Part shown: positions 1 to 10,624 of the stretch, one piece after another
Layout of the letters: each line of letters begins with the position of its first letter
Numbering within the stretch: the first letter of the stretch is position 1
Assembly (NCBI GenBank): GCA_022783865.1
Contig: JALFYY010000024.1
Coordinates: forward strand, 55,229-119,228
DNA from: Bacteroidales bacterium
Lineage (GTDB): Bacteria; Bacteroidota; Bacteroidia; Bacteroidales; Paludibacteraceae
Direction of reading: 5' to 3'
DNA: 64,000 nt
Position numbers and translations under genes: made by a program
The notes under the pieces: generated by a model
Told to the model about the DNA's origin: nothing
What the model saw: the letters and a program-made list of their open reading frames with translations, nothing else
Databases searched by the model: none

Positions 1-3000
1 CAACACATCGTAGCGTTCGCCGTCACGAATAATAATGACACGCTGATTTTCTATCACTTTTTTCGGCAGCGGTGCTTGCTCTTCGTAAACTTCCGGCACG
101 AAACCGCAAGTAGTGAGCCATACACCCGAAGGCAATTGCACATTCACTTGGTATTCTGCCGTGAGATCGAGTTTCTCCTCGGCATAGTAGTACGATTTGG
201 TTGCACCCGATATCGGTTCACCGTTTTTGAGCCATTGATATGCCGTGAAAGTATATCCGCCATTATAGTCAGGACCTTTCACTGAAAGCACATCGTCCCA
301 ACGCTGGAAGAGCAAATCGGAAGAGAAGTGCAACGGCAGTTCTACCTCCAACACCCAATCGCCACAACGCGGCAAGAAATTGTGCAACAGAAGTTGGGCA
401 TGATAGCGGTTGGGCTGTAAGCCTGCCGGTATAGGGATTCTGACTACCGGATTGTCATTGTTAATGGGTTGCAGCAGTATATCCGTGCACCCTGCCACAT
501 GCGCTTCGTCGTCATAAAGCAAAGAGTAGTTAGTCAGAATGCCGGAATCCAATACCAACGGCACTATCCACTCGGCATCACCTTGGCAAACAAAGTTCAC
601 TTCACCCAATACTCCACCCAAGCACTCGAAGCCCATTGTATCGGAGCGCAAAACGGAGCAACCGAAATCGTTGAAAAACTCGAAATCGAATATACCGCCA
701 TTGAAGCCAGTAAGGTAAGTTTCGGAAGCATCGTAACGTTCGCCGTTGAGATAGAAATAGTCGTAGCCCGTTCCACCCAAGGTGACAGAACCTGTACCCA
801 ATTCGTTTTCCGGCTCTTTTACAACAATCGTCGGCAAAATGGAATCCTGCATATTGACATGTATCCAAATAGTGGAATCGCAACCATACTGATTGCGCCG
901 GAAACGTACGAAATCACCGGATGAGGTATGTTTATAGCATTCTCCGTCGATGCACAAAGGTTCTTCGGCACAGACGGTAGTATCTTTCAAAACGGTTTTA
1001 TCCACAGGGTTTACTTTCAAACGAAGGGTAATAACACTGTCGCAACCCGCAAAGCTTACCAACGAATCGCTGTACGAACCCTGCTGAGCAGCATAGTATT
1101 TGCCAAACTGCACATAACTTCCATCGCATATCGTGCTGTCCACAAACTGTTCGGTATCACCTATCTTCGGGACTGTGATATAAATCGTTGTATCCTTATC
1201 GCAAGCACCATTTGCAATCATTGCACGCAAGGTAACAGGGAAAGTACCACCCGTTTGCGGGAATGGATAAACGGGATTTACATCTCCACTCGTTTCTCCG
1301 TTCGGGAAAATCCATTCGTATTCTTCGCAACGCTCTTCGTAGTGATGCACCGTATCGTTGTTGAACACGGTCATCACGTGACTTTTGTTGATAAAAACGA
1401 CTCTATTCTCACAATTCGACGGCTGATACTTATAGTTGAATTCCGCAATCGGGAAACGAGGATAGATTTGCGAATAGAGATTAAAATCGCACTCTTCGTT
1501 TTCCAGATAAATCAGACGGCACCGATAAGTGGTTGTATCCGAGGGCTCCACTTCCAGGCGTTTGCTATCCGATACTTTCTCGCCATACTTGTTGTACCAC
1601 TCATAGCGGAAACCTTCAGGGGCTTCCACTGCAAGCGACGATTCGTTACCACAACTTGTGCCATATAGTTTGGCAGCTGCACAGCCCAATGTAAAATAAG
1701 CATAACCGAAGTGACCTGACCATCCACAATCAACAGTAGTCAATCTGATAGTAAGTACATCTCCTGTCTTCACCCCCTGTTCTGCCAAGTTCAGACCGAT
1801 GGTAGTCCATTCTTTCCAAGAAATAGGATAGGCATACCCCGGTACGTTATGGCATGCGTGCCAGCCACCGTCTTGTCGGTTGGCATCTGCATAGAAATCA
1901 GCAGCACCACAAGTAGGTGAAAGCAAATCGCCATATTCATCTAAAATCTCCAACTTAAAACGAGGTTGAATTTTTTCATCGTGATTCGGGTCCTCCAACA
2001 CGATAGCATATTTTAGCAACAAGATGGCAGCATTCTCTATATCCGCCACATATCGATACTCTATGCACTCACCTTCCGCACCATTATTCCAGTTTCCCAA
2101 GCGCACACTCGCCAATTCACCTTCCGGCACAAGCGGCAACTGATTGCATGTACGCTTGTCGTAAACATCAGGTTCCCAATTGACTGTATGGCGATAGTAT
2201 TTTTCATTTATACCAGTATCAACAACCGCTACCGTTGTACGGGGATCCGAGAAAGTACCTGTATAGCACGTTACATTTTCAGCATCGTGCAAATCTACAT
2301 AGTTGATACAATGTTTTTCCGGGCAGAACAATGTGAACGAATGCTGATAAGTATAAGCACTGGTATCCACATCGTTGCAAATACCCCGTACTCGGAAATC
2401 GTACAACCCCTCTTCTGCATTCTCAATATAGCAAGACTCTTTGTTGTAGGTAGTAGGAGCCGACCAAGCCCGTCCACGACGACGATACTGGAAACTATAT
2501 TTCTCACTCGTACCTACCCACTCCACCAAAATAGAGTCACACGACACAGCAGTCGCCGTAATTGATTTGGGTTTTGCACAATTGGCAGAACAAATTTGCA
2601 CATTATCGATACAAGCACCCAAAGGGTTTACAATGGTAGTATCTTGGTTAGAAGAAGCCCAAACAAAAAACAAACGGTAAGTAGTTTTGCCATTCGAACT
2701 AACCCGTACTGAACTATTTTTCCAACTGCCACTTCCACTCAATGCGCCTAAATCTTTGCACCAACCAACAATTGCATCCGGAATATTAGCAGAAGTATTG
2801 TCCGCATTCATCAGGTTTGATACGCCCGATGTCCAAGCAATACCCACTTTTAAGAATGCATTAGAATTTCCCATACATGCCCAATCGAAAGAAACTTCGT
2901 ATTGTCCGGCAGGTATCGTAAAATCACGGTAGGCATACTGCACGTTCTTTGCCACTCCAAAAGCAGCATTTGCGCCACCATCGGAGGAGATATACAAACT

Positions 3001-3219
3001 TCGCCTGCCTTCGTTATGAACAGCATCACCCACTACCCATTTGTCGGGACATTGATCAGCCAACGGACCGGGATTCAACACCCATTCCGACAACTCCACA
3101 GCATCCGACTCCTCGAAGCCCAAAAAATAGGGAGCGGAAACGCCCGATTGCGCATAAGTATTCTGAGTGAAAAATCCTAAGCAGACTAACAGACACAGAT
3201 ATGTAACAATTCTCTTCAT
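1..3219 (-). CDS. Large secreted multi-domain protein, partial (C-terminus runs off the left edge); T9SS-like tail
   Basis: Minus-strand frame stays open from ATG at 3219 to the window edge; absent from the ORF track because it has no stop in the window. Starts MKRIVTYLCLLVCLGFFTQNTYAQ (signal peptide). Contains a '..DSTICDGSYVQFGKYY..GCDSVITLRLKV..' motif typical of Bacteroidales surface proteins and ends in '..KKVIENQRVIIIRDGERYDVL'. Confidence 0.85.
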   Translation of the reverse strand, partial: MKRIVTYLCLLVCLGFFTQNTYAQSGVSAPYFLGFEESDAVELSEWVLNPGPLADQCPDKWVVGDAVHNEGRRSLYISSDGGANAAFGVAKNVQYAYRDFTIPAGQYEVSFDWACMGNSNAFLKVGIAWTSGVSNLMNADNTSANIPDAIVGWCKDLGALSGSGSWKNSSVRVSSNGKTTYRLFFVWASSNQDTTIVNPLGACIDNVQICSANCAKPKSITATAVSCDSILVEWVGTSEKYSFQYRRRGRAWSAPTTYNKESCYIENAEEGLYDFRVRGICNDVDTSAYTYQHSFTLFCPEKHCINYVDLHDAENVTCYTGTFSDPRTTVAVVDTGINEKYYRHTVNWEPDVYDKRTCNQLPLVPEGELASVRLGNWNNGAEGECIEYRYVADIENAAILLLKYAIVLEDPNHDEKIQPRFKLEILDEYGDLLSPTCGAADFYADANRQDGGWHACHNVPGYAYPISWKEWTTIGLNLAEQGVKTGDVLTIRLTTVDCGWSGHFGYAYFTLGCAAAKLYGTSCGNESSLAVEAPEGFRYEWYNKYGEKVSDSKRLEVEPSDTTTYRCRLIYLENEECDFNLYSQIYPRFPIAEFNYKYQPSNCENRVVFINKSHVMTVFNNDTVHHYEERCEEYEWIFPNGETSGDVNPVYPFPQTGGTFPVTLRAMIANGACDKDTTIYITVPKIGDTEQFVDSTICDGSYVQFGKYYAAQQGSYSDSLVSFAGCDSVITLRLKVNPVDKTVLKDTTVCAEEPLCIDGECYKHTSSGDFVRFRRNQYGCDSTIWIHVNMQDSILPTIVVKEPENELGTGSVTLGGTGYDYFYLNGERYDASETYLTGFNGGIFDFEFFNDFGCSVLRSDTMGFECLGGVLGEVNFVCQGDAEWIVPLVLDSGILTNYSLLYDDEAHVAGCTDILLQPINNDNPVVRIPIPAGLQPNRYHAQLLLHNFLPRCGDWVLEVELPLHFSSDLLFQRWDDVLSVKGPDYNGGYTFTAYQWLKNGEPISGATKSYYYAEEKLDLTAEYQVNVQLPSGVWLTTCGFVPEVYEEQAPLPKKVIENQRVIIIRDGERYDVL

Positions 3220-3733
3220 TAGCATAGTAATTTAATTGTTTCAAAACAAATCTTTTAATACCCGTACCCTCGCTATCATGTTGCCTAATCCCAGACAAGA
3301 ACACCACAACATCAATTGCACCGGCACTTTTTGTACACTTGTTCGCTTTTACGCCAAAAATAAGGGCAAAGGTACACTTTTTCATCGGTACTCGCAACAT
3401 TTTGACAGAAAAAAAGTGATTTTTCTTACAATTTTGTCTATCAATATTCATCCTATTCAATTCCCCATAGTCAGGTATTCAACAAAACACCACTGACTAT
3501 TAACACTTTAACCTATCTTAATATGCCCTGTTTTCGGAACAATAGTTTTACAGCAGACCATCAGCAGACCTTGCGCACCCCTACGATAGCGGGCAGAGAC
3601 CTAATTGAGGAGTTGAAGAGATGAGGAGATGAAGAGATGAGGGGTTGTTTCATAGTTTAGGTATATTGGTTAATCATATTATTAGTTTGCGGAAACTTAC
3701 CAAGCATACGCCGGGCGTGTCTCGCACACCTTT

Positions 3734-3759
3734 CAGACGATTGGCACATCGTCTCTACA
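3734..3759 (+). repeat. Palindromic hairpin element (AGACGAT-N6-ATCGTCT-CTACA)
   Basis: cagacgattggcacatcgtctctaca; same outer arms and CTCTACA tail as the copies listed below. Confidence 0.6.
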
Positions 3760-4150
3760 AGCCCCCTTATTATCCTTCGCCATTTGACTCTGCTTCGGTT
3801 TCCAGGATTCGCTGCCAAAACGACAACACATACCCCATAAAACGGGCTTTTGCGCAGAAATGTTTCCGTATGCAAATATACTACAAGAAAACGCCTTTGT
3901 CAATACCAAATATTAAGAAAAAGTTTACGTTTGTTAAGATTCGGAAAAATGCATTTTTATCACATTTTCATATATTTTTTGACTCCACCAAATTCAGAAT
4001 AGCACTTTTGTCGATTTCCACCAAATTTGACTTATAAATGCTCTATATAAGCAGGAGTCCCCCCCTCAGACAGCGGACGGATTCCTGATTGAGGAACCAA
4101 GAAATGGAAGAACTGAAAAATGTATAACTAAATACAATAGGCATACAACA

Positions 4151-4181
4151 AACAAGAGTTACCGATTTGGTAACTCTTGTT
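4151..4181 (-). terminator. Intrinsic terminator-like hairpin next to tRNA-Phe
   Basis: AACAAGAGTTACC-gattt-GGTAACTCTTGTT perfect 13-bp stem followed by TTTT on + strand; lies directly 3' of the minus-strand tRNA. Confidence 0.6.
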
Positions 4182-4185
4182 TTTG

Positions 4186-4258
4186 TGGTGCCAACGGGAA
4201 TCGAACCAGTGACACAAGGATTTTCAGTCCTTTGCTCTACCAACTGAGCTATGGCACC
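4186..4258 (-). tRNA. tRNA-Phe (GAA)
   Basis: Reverse complement GGTGCCATAGCTCAGTTGGTAGAGCAAAGGACTGAAAATCCTTGTGTCACTGGTTCGATTCCCGTTGGCACCA folds as a cloverleaf; anticodon GAA; CCA not encoded. Confidence 0.97.
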
Positions 4259-4423
4259 ATCGTGCTTCGTTTGCCATTCGGCGGAAAAGCGGTGCAAAAG
4301 TACTACCTTTTTTTGAATCTCGCAAGAGGTAGCAAGTTTTTTTTCGAAAAAAGTTGCTATCCGTTGCCTGTTTGCTCCGATTTGTTCCGGGAAACGCAAA
4401 ATTTCACCCCTCTATGCTATCGC

Positions 4424-4456
4424 TATCCCTAAAGTATCCATAAAGTATCCCTAAAG
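4424..4456 (+). repeat. 11-bp tandem repeat, unit TATCCCTAAAG x3, then GGAAAAC
   Basis: TATCCCTAAAG|TATCCATAAAG|TATCCCTAAAG read directly. Confidence 0.9.
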
Positions 4457-4528
4457 GAAAACACAGGAGAAACTAACGAGATGAAAGCATGGAGACAGTT
4501 GCAAGGTATCCATCGAAAAAGCAGAAGA

Positions 4529-4594
4529 TATATAGAAAGCCTATGCAAAGCCCATACAAGTCCCATAGTGCTACGGGGATGCTACGGTATGCTA
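4529..4594 (+). repeat. Degenerate 11-bp-period repeat (6 units)
   Basis: tatatagaaag|cctatgcaaag|cccatacaagt|cccatagtgct|acggggatgct|acggtatgcta. Confidence 0.6.
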
Positions 4595-4732
4595 TGGGAC
4601 TTGGTTGCTCTTTGATACATCGCTCTATGCATATTATGCACTAACAGTTCATTACAAGTCGGAAAACAGTTTGGCACATTATTTGGATTATCTTTATCAT
4701 TAAAAACATATAAACCCTAACACTTTACTATT

Positions 4733-5332
4733 ATGAAAACACACCCCACAAACGGCAAATTCGTATTGCCAGTTCTCAGTTATGCTCCCGATGCATTGGC
4801 ACCCGTTATCAGCGCAGAAACCATCGGTTATCACTATGGCAAACACCTGCAAACGTACATCAACAACCTGAATGCCGCCCTGCCGGGCAGCAAGTACGAG
4901 GGAATGGCATTGGAAGAAATCGTGACAGACAGCGAAGGCGGCGTATATAACAACGCCGGACAAACGCTCAATCATACTCTTTATTTCCTGCAGTTCCGCT
5001 CACCCAAAGCAGACAACCGCCCTACCGGACGTATCGGCAAAGCCATTGACGAACAATTCGGTTCGTTTGCAGCCTTCCAAGAAGCCTTTGTCAAAGCAGG
5101 CACTACCCTGTTCGGTTCGGGTTGGGTGTGGCTCTCTGCAGACAAAGACGGGCAACTCGTCATCACACAAGAAAAAAATGCCGATAACCCCATTTGCAAA
5201 GGTCTGCGCCCGCTACTCACTTTCGATGTTTGGGAACACGCCTATTACATTGATTACCAAAACCGCCGTCAGGACCATCTGAACGCCTTGTGGCAGATAG
5301 TGGATTGGGAGGTGATCGAACAAAGGATGTAG
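4733..5332 (+). CDS. sodB: Superoxide dismutase [Fe/Mn]
   Basis: 199 aa; YHYGKHLQTYINNLN, NHTLYFLQF, FGSGWVWL and DVWEHAYYIDYQNRR motifs. Confidence 0.97.
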   Translation: MKTHPTNGKFVLPVLSYAPDALAPVISAETIGYHYGKHLQTYINNLNAALPGSKYEGMALEEIVTDSEGGVYNNAGQTLNHTLYFLQFRSPKADNRPTGRIGKAIDEQFGSFAAFQEAFVKAGTTLFGSGWVWLSADKDGQLVITQEKNADNPICKGLRPLLTFDVWEHAYYIDYQNRRQDHLNALWQIVDWEVIEQRM

Positions 5333-5401
5333 TAATTGACGATTGGACGATTTACAATTTACGATTGGTTCTCCGTCAATCCGTATAATATTGTATAATT
5401 G

Positions 5402-5445
5402 ATTATTAACGGTTCGTTAACAGCCATTAACGGACCGTTAATAGC
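5402..5445 (+). repeat. Degenerate 11-bp-period repeat (NNRTTAAYRGN-like, 4 units)
   Basis: attattaacgg|ttcgttaacag|ccattaacgga|ccgttaatagc. Confidence 0.5.
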
Positions 5446-5558
5446 ATTATCGGGCAGCGAGGGCTCAACCGCCTACGTAGCGACAAACATTATCAAATGA
5501 ATCAGACGGGGCACGACACGGCTCTACACGGAACTATCGGATACGAAAGACGAGCTAC

Positions 5559-5586
5559 AAGACGATGTACACATCGTCTCTACACA
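5559..5586 (+). repeat. Palindromic hairpin element
   Basis: AGACGATGT-AC-ACATCGTCT-CTACA; a degenerate relative lies at 5503-5529. Confidence 0.75.
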
Positions 5587-5611
5587 CTATAGCATATTAT
5601 TTCTGAATCAT

Positions 5612-6754
5612 TTAGAAGCGCCCGACCAGTTCGATGACCAGCTTGTCCTGCTCATCGGGTGAAGCAACCGACCAGTCAGAGTAAAAGTACTTCTCGTAAT
5701 TGATGCGCAATTCCGCCAATACGGGTTTGGCAATCGAAAGCGTGATGCCCGCAGTAAGGCGTTGGCGTGCATAGTCGGTAATCTCATATACCTTTTGCTC
5801 ATCGATGAGCGTGTATTGCCCGCGATTGTTGTTGCTCATCATGTCGTAGCGAAGACCAAAGCGGATTTTATGGAAGACTTTGGGCAAAAGCAGGTCGTAA
5901 GCGACAAAGGCGTTAGCCCCATAGGAAGGTGCGAATTGGTTTTTGTCATAGATTTTATACAACCCTTCGGCTTCGAGATGCACGCCATAGAAATCAGCTA
6001 TCATGCCTATGTCGAAGAGGTTCATGCGCAGTTCGGCGGGTTGGATGGATTGCCAGTTCAGACTGAACGAGAAATACTTTACGGGCGTCATTGTGAAACG
6101 TGCGGAATAGTCCATGTGCTTTTGCCATTCCGTCTGTGCCGTCAAACCGGAGCCGTTGAAAACTCCTGCCGATATTTCCATTGGAAACCAAGCTTTTGCA
6201 TCGTAGGCAACGGTGAAGCCGACATCACGGAATCCGCTGACCTGTTTGGTGATAAAGGAACGGTTGGCAAAGTACAGAAGATGCGGCGAACGCAGGTTGT
6301 CGGTAGAAAAAGGCACTTTCATCTGTCCCAACGTAAGCGCCAATCCTTTCACGGGAAAGACACGCACATAAGCATCGAGCATTTTGATAGTACCACGGTC
6401 GGACAAGTCGATTTCCGCCTTGTACGCCACGATGGGATGCACATTGCCCGTAATGGAAAGACGTGCATTCCGCACTTGGAAACGGCTTTCGTTGAGTTGG
6501 GGACAATACTCGTATTTGGCACGGATAGTACCATGGATTTCGGGAATATAATCAAGCCCTTCCATTTTTTTCTTCTCCAGCGGCTTGCCTTCTTCATCGA
6601 TTTCATGATCACCGGAAAAGAAACGCTTTGCCACCTGTTGCCCGATTGAAAGTGTATCTGTTGCAGTTGCTGCTTTGTCTTGCGCAGCAACAAAAGCAAC
6701 CATCATCACAGAAAGCAACAAAGAAGAAATAGTTCGTTTCATATAATCCGCCAT
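5612..6754 (-). CDS. Porin, phosphate-selective porin O/P-like outer-membrane protein
   Basis: 380 aa; signal peptide after MKRTISSLLLSVMMVAFVAAQ, LSLGQMKVPFSTDNLRS-type strand, C-terminal Phe (VIELVGRF). Real start probably 6742. Confidence 0.8.
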   Translation of the reverse strand: MADYMKRTISSLLLSVMMVAFVAAQDKAATATDTLSIGQQVAKRFFSGDHEIDEEGKPLEKKKMEGLDYIPEIHGTIRAKYEYCPQLNESRFQVRNARLSITGNVHPIVAYKAEIDLSDRGTIKMLDAYVRVFPVKGLALTLGQMKVPFSTDNLRSPHLLYFANRSFITKQVSGFRDVGFTVAYDAKAWFPMEISAGVFNGSGLTAQTEWQKHMDYSARFTMTPVKYFSFSLNWQSIQPAELRMNLFDIGMIADFYGVHLEAEGLYKIYDKNQFAPSYGANAFVAYDLLLPKVFHKIRFGLRYDMMSNNNRGQYTLIDEQKVYEITDYARQRLTAGITLSIAKPVLAELRINYEKYFYSDWSVASPDEQDKLVIELVGRF

Positions 6755-6836
6755 AGTATTCCGTAAATTCCGTACAAAGGTAGTGATTAGTTTTCAGTTA
6801 CGCAAATATATTGACTAACGGGACACAATACAAAGC

Positions 6837-8237
6837 TCAGAACAAAGGTGCGAACAAGCGGGCAAACGACTCTACCAACCGTTCCCAAAACGAACGATGG
6901 CGCCACGTGGCGAGGTCCAGTTCGTGACACTCGAGCATATCGTGTTCAAAGATAGCACGTTGCCGGAGCGCAATATCTTCGTCATAGATGAAAGCATTGA
7001 TTTCGAAAGAGAGTTTGAGGCTGCGAGGGTCGATATTCACACTGCCGATGGTGCTCACACGATTGTCCGTTACAATGGTTTTGGCGTGCATATAGCCTGC
7101 GTCATAGAGAAACACCCGGATGCCTGCCGACAGTGCACGATCGAGATACGAGAAAGTGGCTTTGGGCACCAAAATACCCTTGTCACCTTGTGCGGGCAAC
7201 ATAATGCGTACGTCTTTCCCCGCCAATGCAACAGAGCACAAAGTATTCATTATCACATCGGTAGGAATAAAATAGGGAGACTGCAGCCAAATATAGTCTT
7301 TGGTTTGCGCAATAAGCAACGCCAAAGAGTGCTCCATCACGTTCCACTGATCGGCAGGATTGGAAGTAACAATCTGAATCTTAGCACCTTCTATGGTCTG
7401 CTCTTCAGGCAAACCAGGGAAATAGCGTTGTGCCGACAAAAACTGCTTAGAGGCGAAATACCAGTCCGACAAAAAGGCGATCTGCATTTCTTCGACAGCC
7501 GGACCGACAATGCGGAAATGCGTATCACGCCAAATGCCGGTGCGGATGCCCTTGAGATAGCGCTCCGCAATATTCATACCGCCCATATACCCCACCTTGC
7601 CATCGATGACCACCACTTTCCGATGGTTGCGATAGTTGGAAAACGAGGTCAGAAACGGCAATATCTTGTTGAAAGGCTGCACTTCTACACCATTGTCCTT
7701 CAGTTGACGATAGAAAGCAATCGAGATGTTCCAATTGGCAGCCGCATCGTAGATAACACGCACCTCAACACCCTGACGGACTTTTTCGACAAGCAAATTG
7801 CTGATATGCCTGCCCAACTCATCGTCTTCGAACTTAAAGAACTGAAAATGAATATGGTCGGTAGCCGCCTCTATATCTTTGAGCAAATGCTGCAACATAT
7901 CTCTGAACGACGTATAAAGGTCCAACCGGTTGCCATCAGTGAGATATGCGTGATTATTGTTATGCAGGAAGCCGATGAGCGTCGTATAGTCGTCTTTCTC
8001 TGAAACGGGACTTGCAAGCGGCTCCACATTGGTTTTCAGCGTTGCCAAATCATCGGCTTTCATCAACGGGCGAATTGCCCGTTTGCCGAAGAAGAAATAG
8101 AGCAGGAGCCCCACAAAAGGCAAACATAGCAAGACAGACAGCCATGCCAAAGTGTCGGCAGGACGACGATTCTCCATCACTATCACCACTGCGGCGTTGA
8201 CAGCGAAAAGAACAACAATCAAGTTGAACCAATTCAT
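6837..8237 (-). CDS. cls: Cardiolipin synthase (phospholipase D superfamily)
   Basis: 466 aa; two N-terminal TM segments and two HKD motifs (NHRKVVVIDGKVGYMGGMN; MHAKTIVTDNRVSTIGSVNID). Confidence 0.95.
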   Translation of the reverse strand: MNWFNLIVVLFAVNAAVVIVMENRRPADTLAWLSVLLCLPFVGLLLYFFFGKRAIRPLMKADDLATLKTNVEPLASPVSEKDDYTTLIGFLHNNNHAYLTDGNRLDLYTSFRDMLQHLLKDIEAATDHIHFQFFKFEDDELGRHISNLLVEKVRQGVEVRVIYDAAANWNISIAFYRQLKDNGVEVQPFNKILPFLTSFSNYRNHRKVVVIDGKVGYMGGMNIAERYLKGIRTGIWRDTHFRIVGPAVEEMQIAFLSDWYFASKQFLSAQRYFPGLPEEQTIEGAKIQIVTSNPADQWNVMEHSLALLIAQTKDYIWLQSPYFIPTDVIMNTLCSVALAGKDVRIMLPAQGDKGILVPKATFSYLDRALSAGIRVFLYDAGYMHAKTIVTDNRVSTIGSVNIDPRSLKLSFEINAFIYDEDIALRQRAIFEHDMLECHELDLATWRHRSFWERLVESFARLFAPLF

Positions 8238-8325
8238 AACACTGCTTACTAAAGATTTACTTGATAACTATATAACAAAAACATTGCCAATCTTGGTCGT
8301 CCGCAGAAAAATATGCCGATAACAG

Positions 8326-8355
8326 CAATGCCACCCGACAAGTCGGATGGCATTG
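8326..8355 (-). terminator. Hairpin downstream of serS
   Basis: CAATGCCAcCCGACaagtCGGaTGGCATTG stem-loop just past the serS stop; no strong U-run. Confidence 0.45.
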
Positions 8356-8378
8356 TATATACGTAGAAATGTATCGTA

Positions 8379-9743
8379 TCAATCAATCCACTCAAATCCC
8401 GTATAGGGTTGCAAAGCAGCCGGGATATGAATGCCACGCTCGGTTTGATTGTTTTCGAGCAAGGCTGCCACGATACGGGGCAATGCCAATGCCGAACCGT
8501 TGAGCGTATGGCAAAGGTTGATTTTCTTGTTCTGGTCACGATAGCGGCAATGCAAGCGGTTGGCTTGATAGGTATCGAAATTAGAAGTGGAAGACACTTC
8601 CAACCAGCGATGCTGCGCTTCGGAATAGACCTCAAAATCGTAGCAAAGTGCCGCCGTAAACGACATATCGCCACCACTCAGGCGCAACACACGATAAGGC
8701 AGTTCCAATTTCTGCAACAGCCCCTCAACATGCGCCAACATTTCTTTGTGACTTTCGTCGCTATGTTCGGGCTTGTCGATACGCACAATTTCAATCTTGG
8801 AGAACTCATGCAGACGGTTCAAACCACGCACGTCTTTGCCGTAGGAACCTGCTTCACGGCGGAAACATTCGGTATAAGCACAATTCTTAATCGGAAGGTC
8901 TTTCTCATCGAGAATGACATCACGGTAGATATTCGTCACAGGCACTTCGGCAGTCGGAATGAGATAGAGGTCATCAACCTCACAATGATACATTTGTCCC
9001 TCTTTGTCAGGCAATTGCCCTGTTCCGTAACCGCTGGCTTGATTCACTACCGTAGGCGGCATAATTTCGGTATAACCCGCCTTGTTCGCCTCTGCAAGGA
9101 AAAAGTTGATAAGTGCACGCTGCAATTGTGCGCCCTTGCCGATATATACAGGGAATCCTGCTCCCGAAATCTTTACGCCCAAGTCGAAATCGATGAGGTT
9201 GTATTTCTTCGCCAATTCCCAATGAGGCAGTTTTTCGCTCTGGGCAATACGCTCGGCAGCAATGGCTTCGTCGGCTTCTGCAGGCCAGTTTTTCAGTGCG
9301 ACGGGCTTTCCTGCAGCCAAACTGTCGATAACGGCTTGGTTGGGCCAATTGCCCATCTTCACTGCCAGGTTGTCGTCAGCACCCGTTCCTTCGGGAACAA
9401 TGTCGTAGGGGATATTCGGAATGGTGAGCAATATATTGGTCATCTCCGTCTCGAACCCTTGCATGGCTGTTTCGTATTGCGCAATCTGTGCTTTCAATTC
9501 GCCCGTTTGCGCTTTGGCTGCATTTGCTTCGGCTTGTTTGCCTTGTTGGAAAAGTTGCCCGATTTGCTTGGAGAGCCGGTTCATTTCGGCTTGTGCCGCA
9601 TCTTTGAGTTGCTGATTGGCTTTGCGCTGTTTGTCCAAATCCAACACTTTGGCTACCACAGCGGCAGCATCATTGAAATGCTTTTTTTGCAGTCCGGCTA
9701 TCACACGGTCGGTCTGCTCGGTTATTTGTTTGAGTGTTAACAT
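8379..9743 (-). CDS. serS: Seryl-tRNA synthetase
   Basis: 454 aa; N-terminal coiled-coil arm and class II motifs (TECFRREAGSYGKDVRGLNRLHEFSKIEIV; NGSALALPRIVAALLENNQ). Confidence 0.98.
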   Translation of the reverse strand: MLTLKQITEQTDRVIAGLQKKHFNDAAAVVAKVLDLDKQRKANQQLKDAAQAEMNRLSKQIGQLFQQGKQAEANAAKAQTGELKAQIAQYETAMQGFETEMTNILLTIPNIPYDIVPEGTGADDNLAVKMGNWPNQAVIDSLAAGKPVALKNWPAEADEAIAAERIAQSEKLPHWELAKKYNLIDFDLGVKISGAGFPVYIGKGAQLQRALINFFLAEANKAGYTEIMPPTVVNQASGYGTGQLPDKEGQMYHCEVDDLYLIPTAEVPVTNIYRDVILDEKDLPIKNCAYTECFRREAGSYGKDVRGLNRLHEFSKIEIVRIDKPEHSDESHKEMLAHVEGLLQKLELPYRVLRLSGGDMSFTAALCYDFEVYSEAQHRWLEVSSTSNFDTYQANRLHCRYRDQNKKINLCHTLNGSALALPRIVAALLENNQTERGIHIPAALQPYTGFEWID

Positions 9744-9755
9744 AGTTGATTACAA

Positions 9756-9803
9756 ATAAAAACTCTCTCACCGATAGGAGTTGCCTCCTGCCGCCGAGAG
9801 AGT
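9756..9803 (-). terminator. Rho-independent terminator of rplU-rpmA
   Basis: Minus strand ACTCTCTCGGCGGCAGGAGGCAACTCCTATCGGTGAGAGAGTTTTTAT: long stem plus U-run. Confidence 0.8.
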
Positions 9804-9841
9804 AGATAAAGAAATAAGTTTGTGCTTATTTCGTTGTCCTG

Positions 9842-10111
9842 TTAAGCCTCAGCGTTTGCTATAGGCTCAATGGAGACATAGGATTTGTTGTTTCTTTTCT
9901 TGCGGAAAGTTACGATACCGTCCACAAGCGCATAGAGCGTATGGTCAGAGCCCATACCCATGTTTTCACCGGGGTTATGAACCGTACCACGTTGACGGAC
10001 AATGATATTGCCGGCTTTAGCGAATTGTCCGCCCCAAATCTTTACACCCAATCGTTTACTTTCTGATTCACGACCGTTCTTCGAACTACCAACACCTTTC
10101 TTATGTGCCAT
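9842..10111 (-). CDS. rpmA: 50S ribosomal protein L27
   Basis: 89 aa; [40 protein letters not shown]. Confidence 0.98.
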   Translation of the reverse strand: MAHKKGVGSSKNGRESESKRLGVKIWGGQFAKAGNIIVRQRGTVHNPGENMGMGSDHTLYALVDGIVTFRKKRNNKSYVSIEPIANAEA

Positions 10112-10123
10112 AATGTCTGATTT

Positions 10124-10441
10124 TTAAGCGTTAACAATTTCTTTTACCAATACTTGTGTGAAATCCTGACGGTGACCGTTCAGTTTCTTGTAGCCTTTGC
10201 GGCGTTTCTTGTGGAAAACGAGCACTTTTTCGCCACGAACGGTGTTGTCCAACACTTCACATACTACTTTTGCGCCTTCAATAACGGGAGCACCAACGGT
10301 GACAGCCCCTTCGTTGTCGAGCAGCAATACTTTACCAAATTCCACCTGGGCACCTACTTCGGCGTCCATACGATGGACGAACAACTTCTTTCCGGCTTCC
10401 ACCTTGAATTGTTGTCCTTGCATTTCTACAATTGCGTACAT
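10124..10441 (-). CDS. rplU: 50S ribosomal protein L21
   Basis: 105 aa; [42 protein letters not shown]. Confidence 0.98.
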   Translation of the reverse strand: MYAIVEMQGQQFKVEAGKKLFVHRMDAEVGAQVEFGKVLLLDNEGAVTVGAPVIEGAKVVCEVLDNTVRGEKVLVFHKKRRKGYKKLNGHRQDFTQVLVKEIVNA

Positions 10442-10624
10442 TGAATATAATGTTTTATTAAGTTATATCGGTCAGGCGAACTGCACAATGCGATGCGGTT
10501 GCCGGCTCTCGCCGTCTTTGCTGACGTACCCTGTCCTGCGTTCACTGTCAATAGTTACTGACTTTCAGGTTGTTGCCACACACCCTTATGCACGTTTCTT
10601 TGGAGCCTACTCCGAAAGCGGGTG

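Noticed and set aside
76-2565. Plus-strand ORFs at 76, 469, 928 and 2188
   Set aside because: Antisense to the continuous minus-strand secreted-protein frame (1-3219) that has a signal peptide and domain motifs.
3605-3647. Purine-rich gagatgaagagatgagg repeats
   Set aside because: Imperfect 8-9-bp low-complexity run that does not keep an 11-bp register.
4043-4399. 118-aa minus ORF overlapping tRNA-Phe
   Set aside because: Translates through the tRNA and its terminator hairpin (AQLVEQRTENPCVTGSIPVGTT is the classic tRNA read-through peptide).
4481-4615. 44-codon plus-strand ORF (MKAWRQLQGIHRKS..) upstream of sodB
   Set aside because: Falls over the 11-bp-period repeat; no family resemblance and no clear ribosome-binding or coding signal.
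8409-9740. 443-aa ORF antisense to serS
   Set aside because: Lies entirely opposite a certain gene; long antisense frames (also 33516-35327, 42363-43997, 46555-48279, 57391-59115, 5762-6649) recur opposite real genes here and reflect codon bias. No recognisable domains.
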